Source of the DNA: Levilactobacillus namurensis
GTDB lineage: Bacteria > Bacillota > Bacilli > Lactobacillales > Lactobacillaceae
Length of the DNA: 64,000 nucleotides
Assembly: GCF_032197885.1 (NCBI RefSeq)
Contig: NZ_CP134159.1
Span: forward strand, 62,001 to 126,000
Reading direction: 5' to 3'
Each line of letters begins with the position of its first letter. Within the stretch, counting starts at the first letter, position 1. The translations under genes were made by a program, and so were the position numbers. This document shows positions 53,061-61,661 of this stretch, piece by piece. A model generated the notes under the pieces. It worked only from the letters and a program-made list of their open reading frames with translations. It had not been told where the DNA came from and did no database searches.

Positions 53061-54164
53061 CTAAGCGTGCTGGAAGTACGTGGTCAAGAAGGGCTTGGTC
53101 TTTTGGAGCACCTGCTTTTGAGAGTAGGTCTTCCGTCCGTCACCCCAGATGGAAATGGCCGATCCCAGGTTACGGGAACTGGTGGCTAAGCTCTGGTGGT
53201 TGGTCTTGTCCCAGACTTGGCGCGTCCAGTTTTGCGTCAGGTCGCGTTGCCAATACCGCACGCTTTCGGCGGTAAACGTCTTGGGCCGGGTGATTACGTA
53301 GAGGTACCAGAAGTTGGCGTTGATTGTCTGGAAGCCGGCCTGGTTGAGCTGAGGTAAGGTCGGCCGAATCTGTCGGTGTGCCCGAATCGTCTGGGCGTTG
53401 TCGGTCTCGCCGTCGTAGCTCCAGTAGGTCACCAGGATGTTGTGGTCGATCCGGGGTAAGTCGGCGCGCATTAGACCGTCGTTCCACATGGTGGTCCGTA
53501 GGTGCTTGCTGCGCAGGTACCGGTTCAACCCGTTGGTGTAGCTGACCGTGGCGGGTTGGTGCGGAGCCGTGGTGGCGCTGTATTCGTCGCCGCCGATGCC
53601 GATGTGTTGCCCGCGGTATTGCAGGCCGGTGTATTCACTTAACAGGGCCTTCACGAAGGGTAAGGTCTTTTTCGAATGCAGGGTCAGCTCGTTACCGGAA
53701 GTGATGGTCTTAGCCAACTTGCGGTTAGTCGCACTCCCAGTCTTCATCAGCTTGATCAACGCCTTGGTGTGGCCGGGCGTATCGATCTCGGGAATGACCT
53801 CGACTTGCCGCTGGTGGCCGTAGACGATTAGACTGCGCAACTGGCGTTTACTCAAAAAAGCCAGCTTGGTCTTGCGGTTATAGTATACGTCGCCCCGTTT
53901 GCGGGCCGCCTTGACGGTCTGGCCCAGGTGCGCGTTCTCCACGCCGAACCGGGTGTCGTCGGTTAGGTGTAGTTGGAGAAACGTCCCACCGCCGCGGTGG
54001 GTGGTGGTGATTAACTGTTTGATGGATGAGACGGAATAGTATTGCCGTGCGGCGTCTAGGATTAAGCCCTTGGCCGGCCGCTTGATCGCAGCTTGGGCGG
54101 ACTGGGGTGCCCAGATGCCTAGGAGTAACGAAATCACGAGCAGCCCTTTTAAGAATTTAGCCAC
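53061..54164 (-). CDS. Secreted glycoside hydrolase family 20 (beta-N-acetylhexosaminidase-like)
   Basis: A 367-residue GH20-type enzyme. The N-terminal signal peptide is 'FLKGLLVISLLLGIWAP' with cleavage near 'AQA'. The barrel starts 'KGLILDAARQYYSVSSIK'. 'FLQLHLTDDTRFGV', 'VIPEIDTPGHTKAL' and the catalytic Asp-Glu pair in 'HIGIGGDEYS' (residues ~192-201) are GH20 signatures. It would release N-acetylhexosamines from outer glycans by substrate-assisted catalysis. There is no wall anchor, so it is secreted. Confidence 0.93.
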   Translation of the reverse strand: MAKFLKGLLVISLLLGIWAPQSAQAAIKRPAKGLILDAARQYYSVSSIKQLITTTHRGGGTFLQLHLTDDTRFGVENAHLGQTVKAARKRGDVYYNRKTKLAFLSKRQLRSLIVYGHQRQVEVIPEIDTPGHTKALIKLMKTGSATNRKLAKTITSGNELTLHSKKTLPFVKALLSEYTGLQYRGQHIGIGGDEYSATTAPHQPATVSYTNGLNRYLRSKHLRTTMWNDGLMRADLPRIDHNILVTYWSYDGETDNAQTIRAHRQIRPTLPQLNQAGFQTINANFWYLYVITRPKTFTAESVRYWQRDLTQNWTRQVWDKTNHQSLATSSRNLGSAISIWGDGRKTYSQKQVLQKTKPFLTTYFQHA

Positions 54165-54459
54165 GGGACCTTCCCCCTAACGATTCAGATTAATTACTTT
54201 AAATATAGAGTTTTGGGGTGGGTTTGGGAACTGCTTTGCTCGATAAATTTTATAATAAGCGGGACTCGGCTTAGGTGGGGGGTTAACCGCCACGGTTTTC
54301 GGGGGTACGGGCCTGGCAACGGGTACGCAAACACTGGGCGCAAAACGCACAAGAATTGCGTTAAGGGGTGGGGAACATGCTAAAATATACCTATTACTAC
54401 CCGAATTGACCGTGGGGTAGTCCTGAAAATGTAACCGAATACATAGAGGAGGTTTTAGC

Positions 54460-55161
54460 GTGGCGTATATTGAAGTGGCCCACGAGACCCGCCAGTTTCA
54501 AAACGGCGACCAGACCACGGTCGCGAACCGCGACATTAGTTTTACTGTGGAACAAGGCGCGGTCGTAACGATTCTGGGTCCCAGTGGTGCCGGAAAATCG
54601 ACATTGTTAAACATTTTAGGGGGGATGGATTCGCCCACCAGCGGGAGCGTCAAGATCGATGGGACTGACATCGCCCATTTTTCACCCAAACAACTCACGA
54701 CCTATCGCCGGCAAGCGGTCGGCTTCGTCTTTCAATTCTATAACCTGATTCCCAACCTGACGGCCCGGGAGAACGTTGAACTGGCCTCGCAGATCACCCA
54801 CGACGCCCGGGACGTGACCCAGACCTTGACGCTGGTGGGGCTCCAGGATCGCGCGGCGAACTTCCCCGCCCAATTATCCGGTGGGGAACAGCAACGGGTC
54901 GCCATCGCCCGAGCCGTGGCCAAGAATCCCAAGCTCCTGTTGTGTGACGAACCCACGGGGGCCTTGGATTACCAGACGGGTAAGCAGGTCCTCCAGGTGA
55001 TTCAAGATGCGGCCCGGCAGACGGGGACCACGGTGATCATCGTGACCCATAACAGTGCCATCGCGCAGATGGGCGACCAGGTGATTCGAATCAACGACGC
55101 CCAGATTCAGTCCGTGGTGACCAACGACCATCCCACGCCGGTGGCCGAGATTGAATGGTAG
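54460..55161 (+). CDS. ABC transporter ATP-binding protein (MacB/LolD type)
   Basis: A 233-residue ATPase. Walker A 'GPSGAGKST' is at ~residue 42, the Q-loop is '[18 protein letters not shown]', the signature 'LSGGEQQR' is at ~139, Walker B '[12 protein letters not shown]' at ~160, and the switch His is in 'IIVTHN'. 'DEPTGALD' is typical of the MacB/LolD/FtsE group that powers FtsX-fold permeases. The start is GTG (54460) behind GAGGAGG. Its stop abuts the permease gene, so it is one operon. The exported substrate is unknown. Confidence 0.95.
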   Translation: MAYIEVAHETRQFQNGDQTTVANRDISFTVEQGAVVTILGPSGAGKSTLLNILGGMDSPTSGSVKIDGTDIAHFSPKQLTTYRRQAVGFVFQFYNLIPNLTARENVELASQITHDARDVTQTLTLVGLQDRAANFPAQLSGGEQQRVAIARAVAKNPKLLLCDEPTGALDYQTGKQVLQVIQDAARQTGTTVIIVTHNSAIAQMGDQVIRINDAQIQSVVTNDHPTPVAEIEW

Positions 55162-57747
55162 GTGATGGGGATGACCACAGCGTATCTTAAAACGATTTTC
55201 CGAGAAATCTGGCGCTCCAAGGCCCGGTTCTTCTCCATTCTTCTGATCATCTTCTTGGGGGTGGCGTTCTACACCGGTATCCGGGCGACGGGTCCCGACA
55301 TGTCCCAGGCCGCCACGAGCTACTTTCACCGCCAGCGGCTAGCGACCAATAGCGTTCAATCCTCGTTGGGGTTGACTCAGGCGGATACGGCCATTTTGAA
55401 TCAGCACCGCGACCGGCTCCGGTACCAGACGGAACGGTACCTCGACGTCAGTCAGCGGAACAATAACCGGGTGGTCCGGGTCGCCGAGTTACCCACCGTG
55501 CAGCGGGTCAACCGGTTACGCGTGACGCAGGGGCGCCTGCCGCGCCACGCGAACGAAGTTGTTCTCGACACCCAGGCACGAGTTCTCCAGCCCAGCTTGA
55601 AGGTGGGCCGGACTTACCGGATCACCAGTACGGCGGCCGTGAACCGCCAGTTCACCCGGCGGACCTTTAAAATCGTGGGCTTCGTGAATTCACCGCGCTA
55701 CTTGGAGAACGTGAGTCGGGGCGTCACCACGGTCGGTAAGGGGACTCTGGACTACCTGGCGTACGTCCGGCCCCAGACCTTAACGGGTAACGTGCCGACG
55801 CGCCTGGACGTCCAATTTAAGAACCTCCAGAACGTCCAGCCCTATAGCGCGCGTTATAAGCGGTTAAACCGGCAGAATACGGCGGACTTGAAACGCTGGC
55901 TCCGGCCACGCGCGCAACAACGTCAACACCAATTGCAGCAACGGGCGACGGCGAAACTAGCGCCCCTCAAGCGCCAAGTGGCTGCCATGCAGGGCCAAGT
56001 TCCGGCGAACACCCCGCAACTGGTTCAGCTGACCGCGCAGTTGCGCCGGGCGCAGGCCAAGGTCCAAGCGATTCCGCGGGCCACCTACGTCTACACGGAC
56101 CGGACCGATAATCCAGGGTACACCGAGTATCACGAGAATACCCAGCGAATCGTCGCCTTATCGACGGTCTTTCCCCTCTTCTTCATCGCCATCGCGGCGT
56201 TGATCTGTCTGACCACCATGACTCGGATGGTCGAGGAGTTGCGCTTGCAGATGGGGACACTCAAGGGCCTGGGCTACAGTAACGCTGCTGTAGGCAGTGA
56301 GTTCATGATTTACGGGGGCTTGGCGGCGTTGCTGGGGACCGCGCTGGGCGTGGTCTTCGGCGTGAACTTCTTCCCCCAATTCATCGCCCAAGCCTATGGC
56401 AGTATGTATAACTTGCCGGCGATTACCGTGCAGTACCTGTGGGGCGACATCGGCGTGGCCCTAGTCATCGCGTTGGCCTGCACCCTGGGTATCGCGGCTA
56501 TCGTCTTACGAGTCGACTTGCGGAGCCTGCCCGCCCAGCTATTGCAACCCAAGGCGCCTAAGGCGGGAAAGACGCTGCTGTTGGAACGCTGGACGGGCTT
56601 CTGGCGGCACCTGAACTTCAACCATAAGATTACCCTGCGAAACCTCTTTCGGTACAAGCAGCGTATGCTGATGACCGTTCTGGGTATCGCGGGGTGCATG
56701 GCCATGATGATCACAGGTTTCGGGCTCAAAGACTCGATTGGCGACATCAGTACTAAGCAATTCAATGACCTCTGGCACTACGACGCCATGGTGACCCGCA
56801 GTGGCCGGGAAACGGCCGCTCAGCGGAAAGCCTTGCGGCAATCAGCAACGTATCGCCGGAGCCTGACGTTGAGTTCGCAACAGGCCACGGTCACCCAGAG
56901 TGGGGTGGCCGAACAGACCGTGACCTTGGGGGTTCCGCGCACCCCGGACCGGCTGAACCGGTTCGTCACGCTCCGTGACCGGCAGACCCATCAGACCTAC
57001 CGGGTCACGACCAAGGGGGCCGTGATCGATGAGAAGCTGGCCAAGCTCTACGGCGTGAAGGTGGGCGACCGACTGACCGTGAAACCGGCGGGACAGACCG
57101 CCCGGCGCGTGAAAGTTGCGGCCGTTGCGGAAAATTACGTGAACCACTTTATCTACCTGAGCCCGACCTATTACCGGCAGGTCTTCGGCAAGCAACCGAC
57201 CTACAATAGTAACCTGGTCCAGTTCACCCATGATAGCGAACGGGCGGGCAACGATTATGCGGATGGCTTGTTACGGCACGCGGGCTTCTTGAACGTCACG
57301 CTGATGCGGACGGAACGCCAGACCACCTTCAAGACCTTCGACAGCATGAACCTGGTGGTCCTGATCTTCGTGATCTCCGCGGGGGCCCTGGCGCTGGTGG
57401 TGCTCTACAATCTGACCAACATCAACGTGTCCGAGCGGATTCGGGAGTTGTCGACGATCAAGGTCTTGGGCTTCTATGACGGGGAAGTCACCCTGTACAT
57501 CTTCCGGGAGAACCTGATATTGACGGGGATGGGCATCGTCGTGGGCTGCTTCTTAGGTAACTGGCTACACACCTATATCCTGCAAACGGCGGAGACCAAC
57601 GCGCTGATGTTCTCGCCGGGGATCCACTGGCTTAGTTACCTGTATTCGGCAGTCTTGACGGTGGTGTTCAGCCTGCTGGTCATGGGCTTGATGCACCGCA
57701 AGTTAAAACGCGTGAACATGCTCGACGCCCTCCAGTCGGTCGATTAA
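55162..57747 (+). CDS. FtsX-fold ABC transporter permease
   Basis: An ~858-861-residue permease. Starts at GTG 55162, ATG 55165 or, most likely, ATG 55171 (spaced 6 from AGGTG). An N-terminal membrane segment (~residues 20-40) is followed by a large extracellular domain. Three helices lie near 325-450, a second extracellular domain follows a helix near 500, and three C-terminal helices span ~710-850. This is the layout of large two-FtsX-domain permeases found with MacB-like ATPases. Family members export peptides or lipids, or act in antimicrobial resistance. No sensor or response regulator is adjacent. Confidence 0.92.
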   Translation: MMGMTTAYLKTIFREIWRSKARFFSILLIIFLGVAFYTGIRATGPDMSQAATSYFHRQRLATNSVQSSLGLTQADTAILNQHRDRLRYQTERYLDVSQRNNNRVVRVAELPTVQRVNRLRVTQGRLPRHANEVVLDTQARVLQPSLKVGRTYRITSTAAVNRQFTRRTFKIVGFVNSPRYLENVSRGVTTVGKGTLDYLAYVRPQTLTGNVPTRLDVQFKNLQNVQPYSARYKRLNRQNTADLKRWLRPRAQQRQHQLQQRATAKLAPLKRQVAAMQGQVPANTPQLVQLTAQLRRAQAKVQAIPRATYVYTDRTDNPGYTEYHENTQRIVALSTVFPLFFIAIAALICLTTMTRMVEELRLQMGTLKGLGYSNAAVGSEFMIYGGLAALLGTALGVVFGVNFFPQFIAQAYGSMYNLPAITVQYLWGDIGVALVIALACTLGIAAIVLRVDLRSLPAQLLQPKAPKAGKTLLLERWTGFWRHLNFNHKITLRNLFRYKQRMLMTVLGIAGCMAMMITGFGLKDSIGDISTKQFNDLWHYDAMVTRSGRETAAQRKALRQSATYRRSLTLSSQQATVTQSGVAEQTVTLGVPRTPDRLNRFVTLRDRQTHQTYRVTTKGAVIDEKLAKLYGVKVGDRLTVKPAGQTARRVKVAAVAENYVNHFIYLSPTYYRQVFGKQPTYNSNLVQFTHDSERAGNDYADGLLRHAGFLNVTLMRTERQTTFKTFDSMNLVVLIFVISAGALALVVLYNLTNINVSERIRELSTIKVLGFYDGEVTLYIFRENLILTGMGIVVGCFLGNWLHTYILQTAETNALMFSPGIHWLSYLYSAVLTVVFSLLVMGLMHRKLKRVNMLDALQSVD

Positions 57748-57755
57748 CCAGGCCC

Positions 57756-57786
57756 TTGACTTAGAGGTAGGTCGAAGTTCTACACT
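57756..57786 (+). promoter_or_regulatory. MerR-type promoter (19-bp spacer) before the aldo/keto reductase
   Basis: TTGACT (57756-57761) and TACACT (57781-57786) are spaced by 19 bases. The spacer carries TTAGAGGTAGGTCGAAGTTC, close to the operators of NmlR/AdhR-like MerR regulators. The long spacer is the hallmark of MerR-activated promoters. Confidence 0.65.
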
Positions 57787-57819
57787 AAAATTGAAGGAAG
57801 TATCTGAAAGGAAGTTATC

Positions 57820-58800
57820 ATGATGAAATATCGTTCATTTGGCAAGACCGGGTATCAGATCAGTGAAGTGTCGTTGGGCACTTGGCAGTTAGGCGGCAAG
57901 TGGGGCGCACCGTTTAGTGAACAGGATGCCCGGGACACGTTGGCGGAAGCTTACGACCAGGGCGTTAACTTCTTCGATACCGCGGATGGGTATCAAGGCG
58001 GGCGCAGTGAACAAGCCGTGGGGCAGTTCTTGAAGCAGCACCCCGACGTGCACTTCACCACCAAGATTGGGCGGAAGGAAGAGCCCCTGTCGGCGGAACA
58101 TTTTGATGCGCAACACGGGGACCGTTACGTCGACGAATCTCTACAGAACATGGGGGTCGATGCTTTGGATATGGTGTTGTTGCATTGCCCACCGACCGAT
58201 ATCTACTACCAACCCGAGACTTTTTTCGAGCTGGATAAGCTCAAGCAGGCGGGGAAGATTCGCCATTACGGGGTCAGTGTGGAAAAGGTCGAACAAGCCA
58301 TTAAGGCCATGGATTACGATGTCTCGGCCGTCGAGATCATCTTCAACATGTTCCGCTTGCGGCCGTCGAAACTGTTCTTCGACTTAGCTAAGCGCCAGAA
58401 TGTGGGAATCTTGGCTCGGGTTCCGTTGGCTAGTGGTCTCCTGACCGGGAAGTTTACGGCCGACACGCAGTTTGCACCGGAAGACCACCGGAACAATAAC
58501 CGGGACGGTCAGCACTTCGACAAAGGGGAGACCTTCTCCGGCGTGGATTACTTAACGGGTGTCAAGGCCGCCGCAGAATTGAAGGACCGCTTGGGAACGG
58601 ATAACCTGGCGGGGACGGCGTTACGGTACATCTTGATGTACGATGCCGTTTCAGCGGTGATTCCGGGAGCCAGCACGCCGAACCAGATTGAACGCAATAC
58701 CAGTGCGGCTGAGTTACCCGCCTTAACGGATGCGCAGATGGCGGTGGTTCAAGACGTCTATGATCGATACTTGAAGAATCCGGTGGACTACCTCTGGTAA
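57820..58800 (+). CDS. Aldo/keto reductase
   Basis: A 326-residue AKR, larger than the one at 32596 and closer to the YajO/YghZ-like group. The catalytic Asp and Tyr are in 'FFDTADGYQGG', Lys in 'HFTTKIGRK' and His in 'MVLLHCPPTD'. The cofactor motif is 'SAVIPGASTPNQIERN'. ATG ATG starts follow GAAAGGAAG. The promoter has MerR-type spacing, which suggests induction by reactive aldehydes or electrophiles, so it may act in detoxification. Confidence 0.93.
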   Translation: MMKYRSFGKTGYQISEVSLGTWQLGGKWGAPFSEQDARDTLAEAYDQGVNFFDTADGYQGGRSEQAVGQFLKQHPDVHFTTKIGRKEEPLSAEHFDAQHGDRYVDESLQNMGVDALDMVLLHCPPTDIYYQPETFFELDKLKQAGKIRHYGVSVEKVEQAIKAMDYDVSAVEIIFNMFRLRPSKLFFDLAKRQNVGILARVPLASGLLTGKFTADTQFAPEDHRNNNRDGQHFDKGETFSGVDYLTGVKAAAELKDRLGTDNLAGTALRYILMYDAVSAVIPGASTPNQIERNTSAAELPALTDAQMAVVQDVYDRYLKNPVDYLW

Positions 58801-58817
58801 GCCATCAGACGATGACA

Positions 58818-58868
58818 AACAGCGACACAATCGTCTCTCCTAGAGAAACGGTCGTGCCGCTGTTTTTT
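58818..58868 (+). terminator. Terminator after the aldo/keto reductase
   Basis: AACAGCG/CGCTGTT outer stem with inner complementary arms (ATCGTCTC/GAAACGGTCGT) and a T6 tract. Confidence 0.8.
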
Positions 58869-59175
58869 AATGGGTTAGGATTTGATGGAAATTGAGCGTG
58901 TGGCGAAAACTTAGATTTTGGTGTATTCAAAAAGGCTTAACGGATTAAACGCCATTGTGCATAACATATAACCTATCCAGTGAATATATTATATTATTTA
59001 TAAAGTTTATACCATTGACTACATTGTCCTGATATAATATTCTATTAGTGGACGCGGTAGGAACACCCATTGGCGTTGTATCAGCTTGGGGTCAAGGATA
59101 CTTTAATAAGATGGGATTAGATTTAAGTTGTAGAGCCATTATTTTCCTTTTTATACCATTTTTTAGGAGGAGCTT
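58869..59175. other. AT-rich upstream region of a small membrane protein gene
   Basis: No gene is recognised. An extended -10 promoter (TGATATAAT, 59030-59038) is visible about 137 bases before the next gene. The composition is much more AT-rich than on either side. A short GTG frame at 59048 has no ribosome site and I do not call it. Confidence 0.45.
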
Positions 59176-59436
59176 ATGCAGGTACCGTATTGGTTATCCA
59201 TTTTTATTATTTTCGTTCCATTTCTTTTAAGGGTGATCATTAAAAGAGAACTTAGTCCTAAGATGCAACAGCTATTAACTAGTAATTTAATCACGTATAT
59301 ATTGGTATTGATGGTCTCTATTTTAATTATAAATTCTCGATTTAAACCTATCTCAATATCAGTTATTTTTTGGGCAATTATTTTTAACCTATTATTCGAT
59401 TTTATTTTTTACTTAATTAGCAAGGTTAGTCATTAA
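59176..59436 (+). CDS. Small membrane protein (86 aa), unknown
   Basis: An 86-residue, very hydrophobic protein with about three transmembrane segments (residues ~5-22, ~38-53 and ~58-82) and a short basic loop (KRELSPK). A strong TAGGAGGAG site lies 4 bases before the ATG. Strong AT bias sets it apart from most of the window and suggests recent acquisition. No family is recognised; immunity-type proteins have this size and shape, but there is no bacteriocin gene beside it. Confidence 0.7.
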   Translation: MQVPYWLSIFIIFVPFLLRVIIKRELSPKMQQLLTSNLITYILVLMVSILIINSRFKPISISVIFWAIIFNLLFDFIFYLISKVSH

Positions 59437-59464
59437 CCAGATTGTCTAAGCCCAAGCAATCTCA

Positions 59465-60261
59465 TTACATCAATTCCGAGTTGGCAATTTCAGTATACAT
59501 TTTTCTTCCACCAACTAAGTAGTTACTGTAGTACATACTAGGAACATCATCGTCTGACTGTCCCTCCGTCATGAAGGGTTGGTGCAAGTTAATAACGTCA
59601 AGACGGTACTGGACTTTTCCATGTTGTGTCACTTTTTTAAAAGATAATCCTTTAAATTTCTTGTTCAGAAATAATTCGCGGGTGTTGCCAGATACTTTGG
59701 TTCTTTGAATCTTTACCTGATGGGTTGGTTTGTCTTTGGGTTTGTATTGGGATCCAGACGAGTATTTTCGATATTCGACATAGCCATTGGTACTTATGTG
59801 AAAGAGAGTGGTATCACGTCGCCGAGCGTTGGCCAACATTTTTCCTTGAAATAGTAGCCCAGAACTATAAGCAGGCATGTAAGCCGGACGAGAAACACGT
59901 TTAAAATTTTGGGGATGGTTTGAAATTTGAGAACTAATAAAATCGTAGGGGCGATTATGCGGTCGGTTTTTGTTGTACAAAGAGTAATTTAAAAGCGGCA
60001 AACTGAGCGTGATGGTATGATTGTCTTTGAATCCTTGGAGAATAGTTCCCTTGGGAATCTTAATGAATTGATGGCCACCATCTTCAAATTGAACACGGAC
60101 TTTAGTTGAGCGAATGGCCTGGTAATATTTGAACTTATAGAGCTTACTGGCGGGTACTTGTTCATTTCCAATTTGGTAGGATTTGGCCTGTGATTGGGTG
60201 GAAGATAGAAAAAAGCGAGTATAGCAATAGTGGGAATGAGTAGAATCTTATTTAACTTCAT
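59465..60261 (-). pseudogene. Secreted protein with signal peptide out of frame (poly-T slip)
   Basis: The minus-strand start at 60261 gives 'MKLNKILLIPTIAILAFF', an excellent signal peptide, but the frame then runs into unrelated sequence. One T more in the run at 60209-60214 would join it to '...SSTQSQAKSYQIGNEQVPAS', which continues through the frame that starts further down to 59465. The restored protein is ~265 residues, exported, with 'SKLYKFKYYQAIRSTKVRVQF'-like surface-protein character. A homopolymer slip could be a sequencing error, a true mutation or a phase-variable tract. Confidence 0.75.
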
Positions 60262-60644
60262 GAAGATTATTCCTTCCTGGGATATTTTTTCTTATTGTAG
60301 CTCGCTCGTTCTATGAATTGGCACCTTACGCAAATTCGGTTGTACGATGTGTGGAATTTGGTCACGTGGATAGTTAAGATTCTGAAAATCATAAAAGATT
60401 AAAAGAAAATTTTGTGGGTTACTGATTCTAGCGTTAATGGGTTTAACGTCAAATGACCGCTTCCGTGATTTTACGGAAGCGGTCATTTGAGTAAGACAGA
60501 TATGGTTTTTTGATTCAGCAAAAGGGGGATTAGCACCCTTCATTCATTGCAGATGAGGCCTTTATGTCAGTCGCTTGCTAGTTGTGATTGGCAGGCAAAT
60601 CTAAAACAGGCATGGTTAAAATGACTGCTTTGACCAGATGCGTC
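60262..60644. other. Intergenic region with terminator, no gene
   Basis: It holds the promoter area of the leftward secreted protein gene, a long hairpin terminator at 60449-60490 and otherwise nothing I can support as a gene. Confidence 0.5.
60449..60490. terminator. Long perfect hairpin terminator
   Basis: TCAAATGACCGCTTCCGT pairs with ACGGAAGCGGTCATTTGA around a short loop. It lies downstream of map on the minus strand. Confidence 0.75.
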
Positions 60645-61439
60645 TTATTTTAAGAGGTACTTGGCGTCAAATTCAGGGTCCTGGGACGTTAAAATCTTGG
60701 GGCCATCCTTAGTAATCGCCAAGGTGTGCTCGTATTGGCAAGACAGAGAACCGTCAGCTGAAACGTAGTATTCCCAGTTGTCCTTATCGATCTTGTCAGC
60801 CAGTTCGAAAGTTCCCAAGTTGACCATGGGTTCGATGGTGATGACCATGCCTTCGCGAAGCCGAATCCCGTGACCGGCCTCACCGTAAGCGGGAACGTCT
60901 GGTTCTTCGTGCATTTCAGTTCCGATGCCGTGGCCAATCAGGTCGCGGACGTCTCCCATGTGGTGTTGGGTTTCGACGAAGTCCTGAATGGCCGCACCAA
61001 TATCGCCAATCCGGTTGCCAATGACGGCTTGGTCGATGCCCAGGTAGAGGGACTTCTTGGTCACGTCCATGAGACGCTTAACGTCATCACTCACGTCTCC
61101 CACGGCATAGGCCCAGCAGGAATCGGCTTGGTAACCGTCAAGTGAGACGGTCATGTCGACCTTGACCAGGTCACCGTTCTTCAACAGGCGTCCCTTTTGG
61201 GGTGCCATGTGGGCGACTTCATCGTTGATGCTGATGCAGGTCGCGTAGTGGTAGCCGTCGACGTCCTTTTCGGACGGGATGGCCCCATGGTCGGCGCAAT
61301 ACTGCGTGGTAAATTTTTCGATTTCCCAGCTGTCGATACCGGGCTTGATCAGGTCGCGTAACCCGATGTGAATGTTGGCCAACAAGGTGCCGGCTTCATT
61401 CATCTTTTCAATTTCGCGGGGTGATTTAATGGTAATCAA
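60645..61439 (-). CDS. map: Type I methionine aminopeptidase
   Basis: A 264-residue MetAP of type Ia, which removes the initiator Met from new proteins using two metal ions. The metal ligands are visible: Asp in 'VKVDMTVSLDG' and 'QADSCW', His in 'IGHGIGTEMHEEP', Glu in 'ITIEPM' and the last Glu in 'QYEHTLAIT'. The His before the first Asp is in 'YHYATCISIN' (a conserved His is expected here). It is not in the usual ribosomal protein operon, so it may be a second copy; the window does not show this. A parS site lies 74 bases upstream. Confidence 0.95.
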   Translation of the reverse strand: MITIKSPREIEKMNEAGTLLANIHIGLRDLIKPGIDSWEIEKFTTQYCADHGAIPSEKDVDGYHYATCISINDEVAHMAPQKGRLLKNGDLVKVDMTVSLDGYQADSCWAYAVGDVSDDVKRLMDVTKKSLYLGIDQAVIGNRIGDIGAAIQDFVETQHHMGDVRDLIGHGIGTEMHEEPDVPAYGEAGHGIRLREGMVITIEPMVNLGTFELADKIDKDNWEYYVSADGSLSCQYEHTLAITKDGPKILTSQDPEFDAKYLLK

Positions 61440-61512
61440 AGTTGTTCCTCCCTAAATGTCTAGTTAAGTTCACTGTACGCTAGTTTGGTGGAATTGACCA
61501 GCTTAGGGGGTG

Positions 61513-61528
61513 TGTTTCACGTGAAACA
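61513..61528. promoter_or_regulatory. parS site (perfect consensus)
   Basis: TGTTTCACGTGAAACA between map and the SDR gene. Confidence 0.9.
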
Positions 61529-61600
61529 ATGTCTAGGAGCGGGTTAAGGACTAGGTCGGGTTGCTGTTGCGGCAACCTTTCCCTGATTAAGGAGGAATCG

Positions 61601-61631
61601 TTGACTTAGAGTCCACTCTAAGCAGTATGCT
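61601..61631 (+). promoter_or_regulatory. MerR-type promoter (19-bp spacer) before an SDR gene
   Basis: TTGACT (61601-61606) and TATGCT (61626-61631) are spaced by 19 bases. The spacer holds the dyad TTAGAGTCCACTCTAA, a typical MerR-family operator. The architecture is the same as at 57756. Confidence 0.75.
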
Positions 61632-61661
61632 AAAAGTACTTTATTAGTAGGAGGCAATATC

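Noticed and set aside
59014-59038. TTGACT as the -35 box for the AT-rich gene
   Set aside because: It is only 12 bases from TATAAT; an extended -10 (TGATATAAT) explains the promoter better.
59048-59230. Small GTG frame (about 60 codons) before the 86-aa gene
   Set aside because: It begins within a few bases of the likely transcription start, lacks a ribosome site and overlaps the better-supported gene at 59176.
60292-60543. 83-codon minus-strand frame upstream of the secreted pseudogene
   Set aside because: It runs through a long perfect terminator hairpin and shows no domain or ribosome site.
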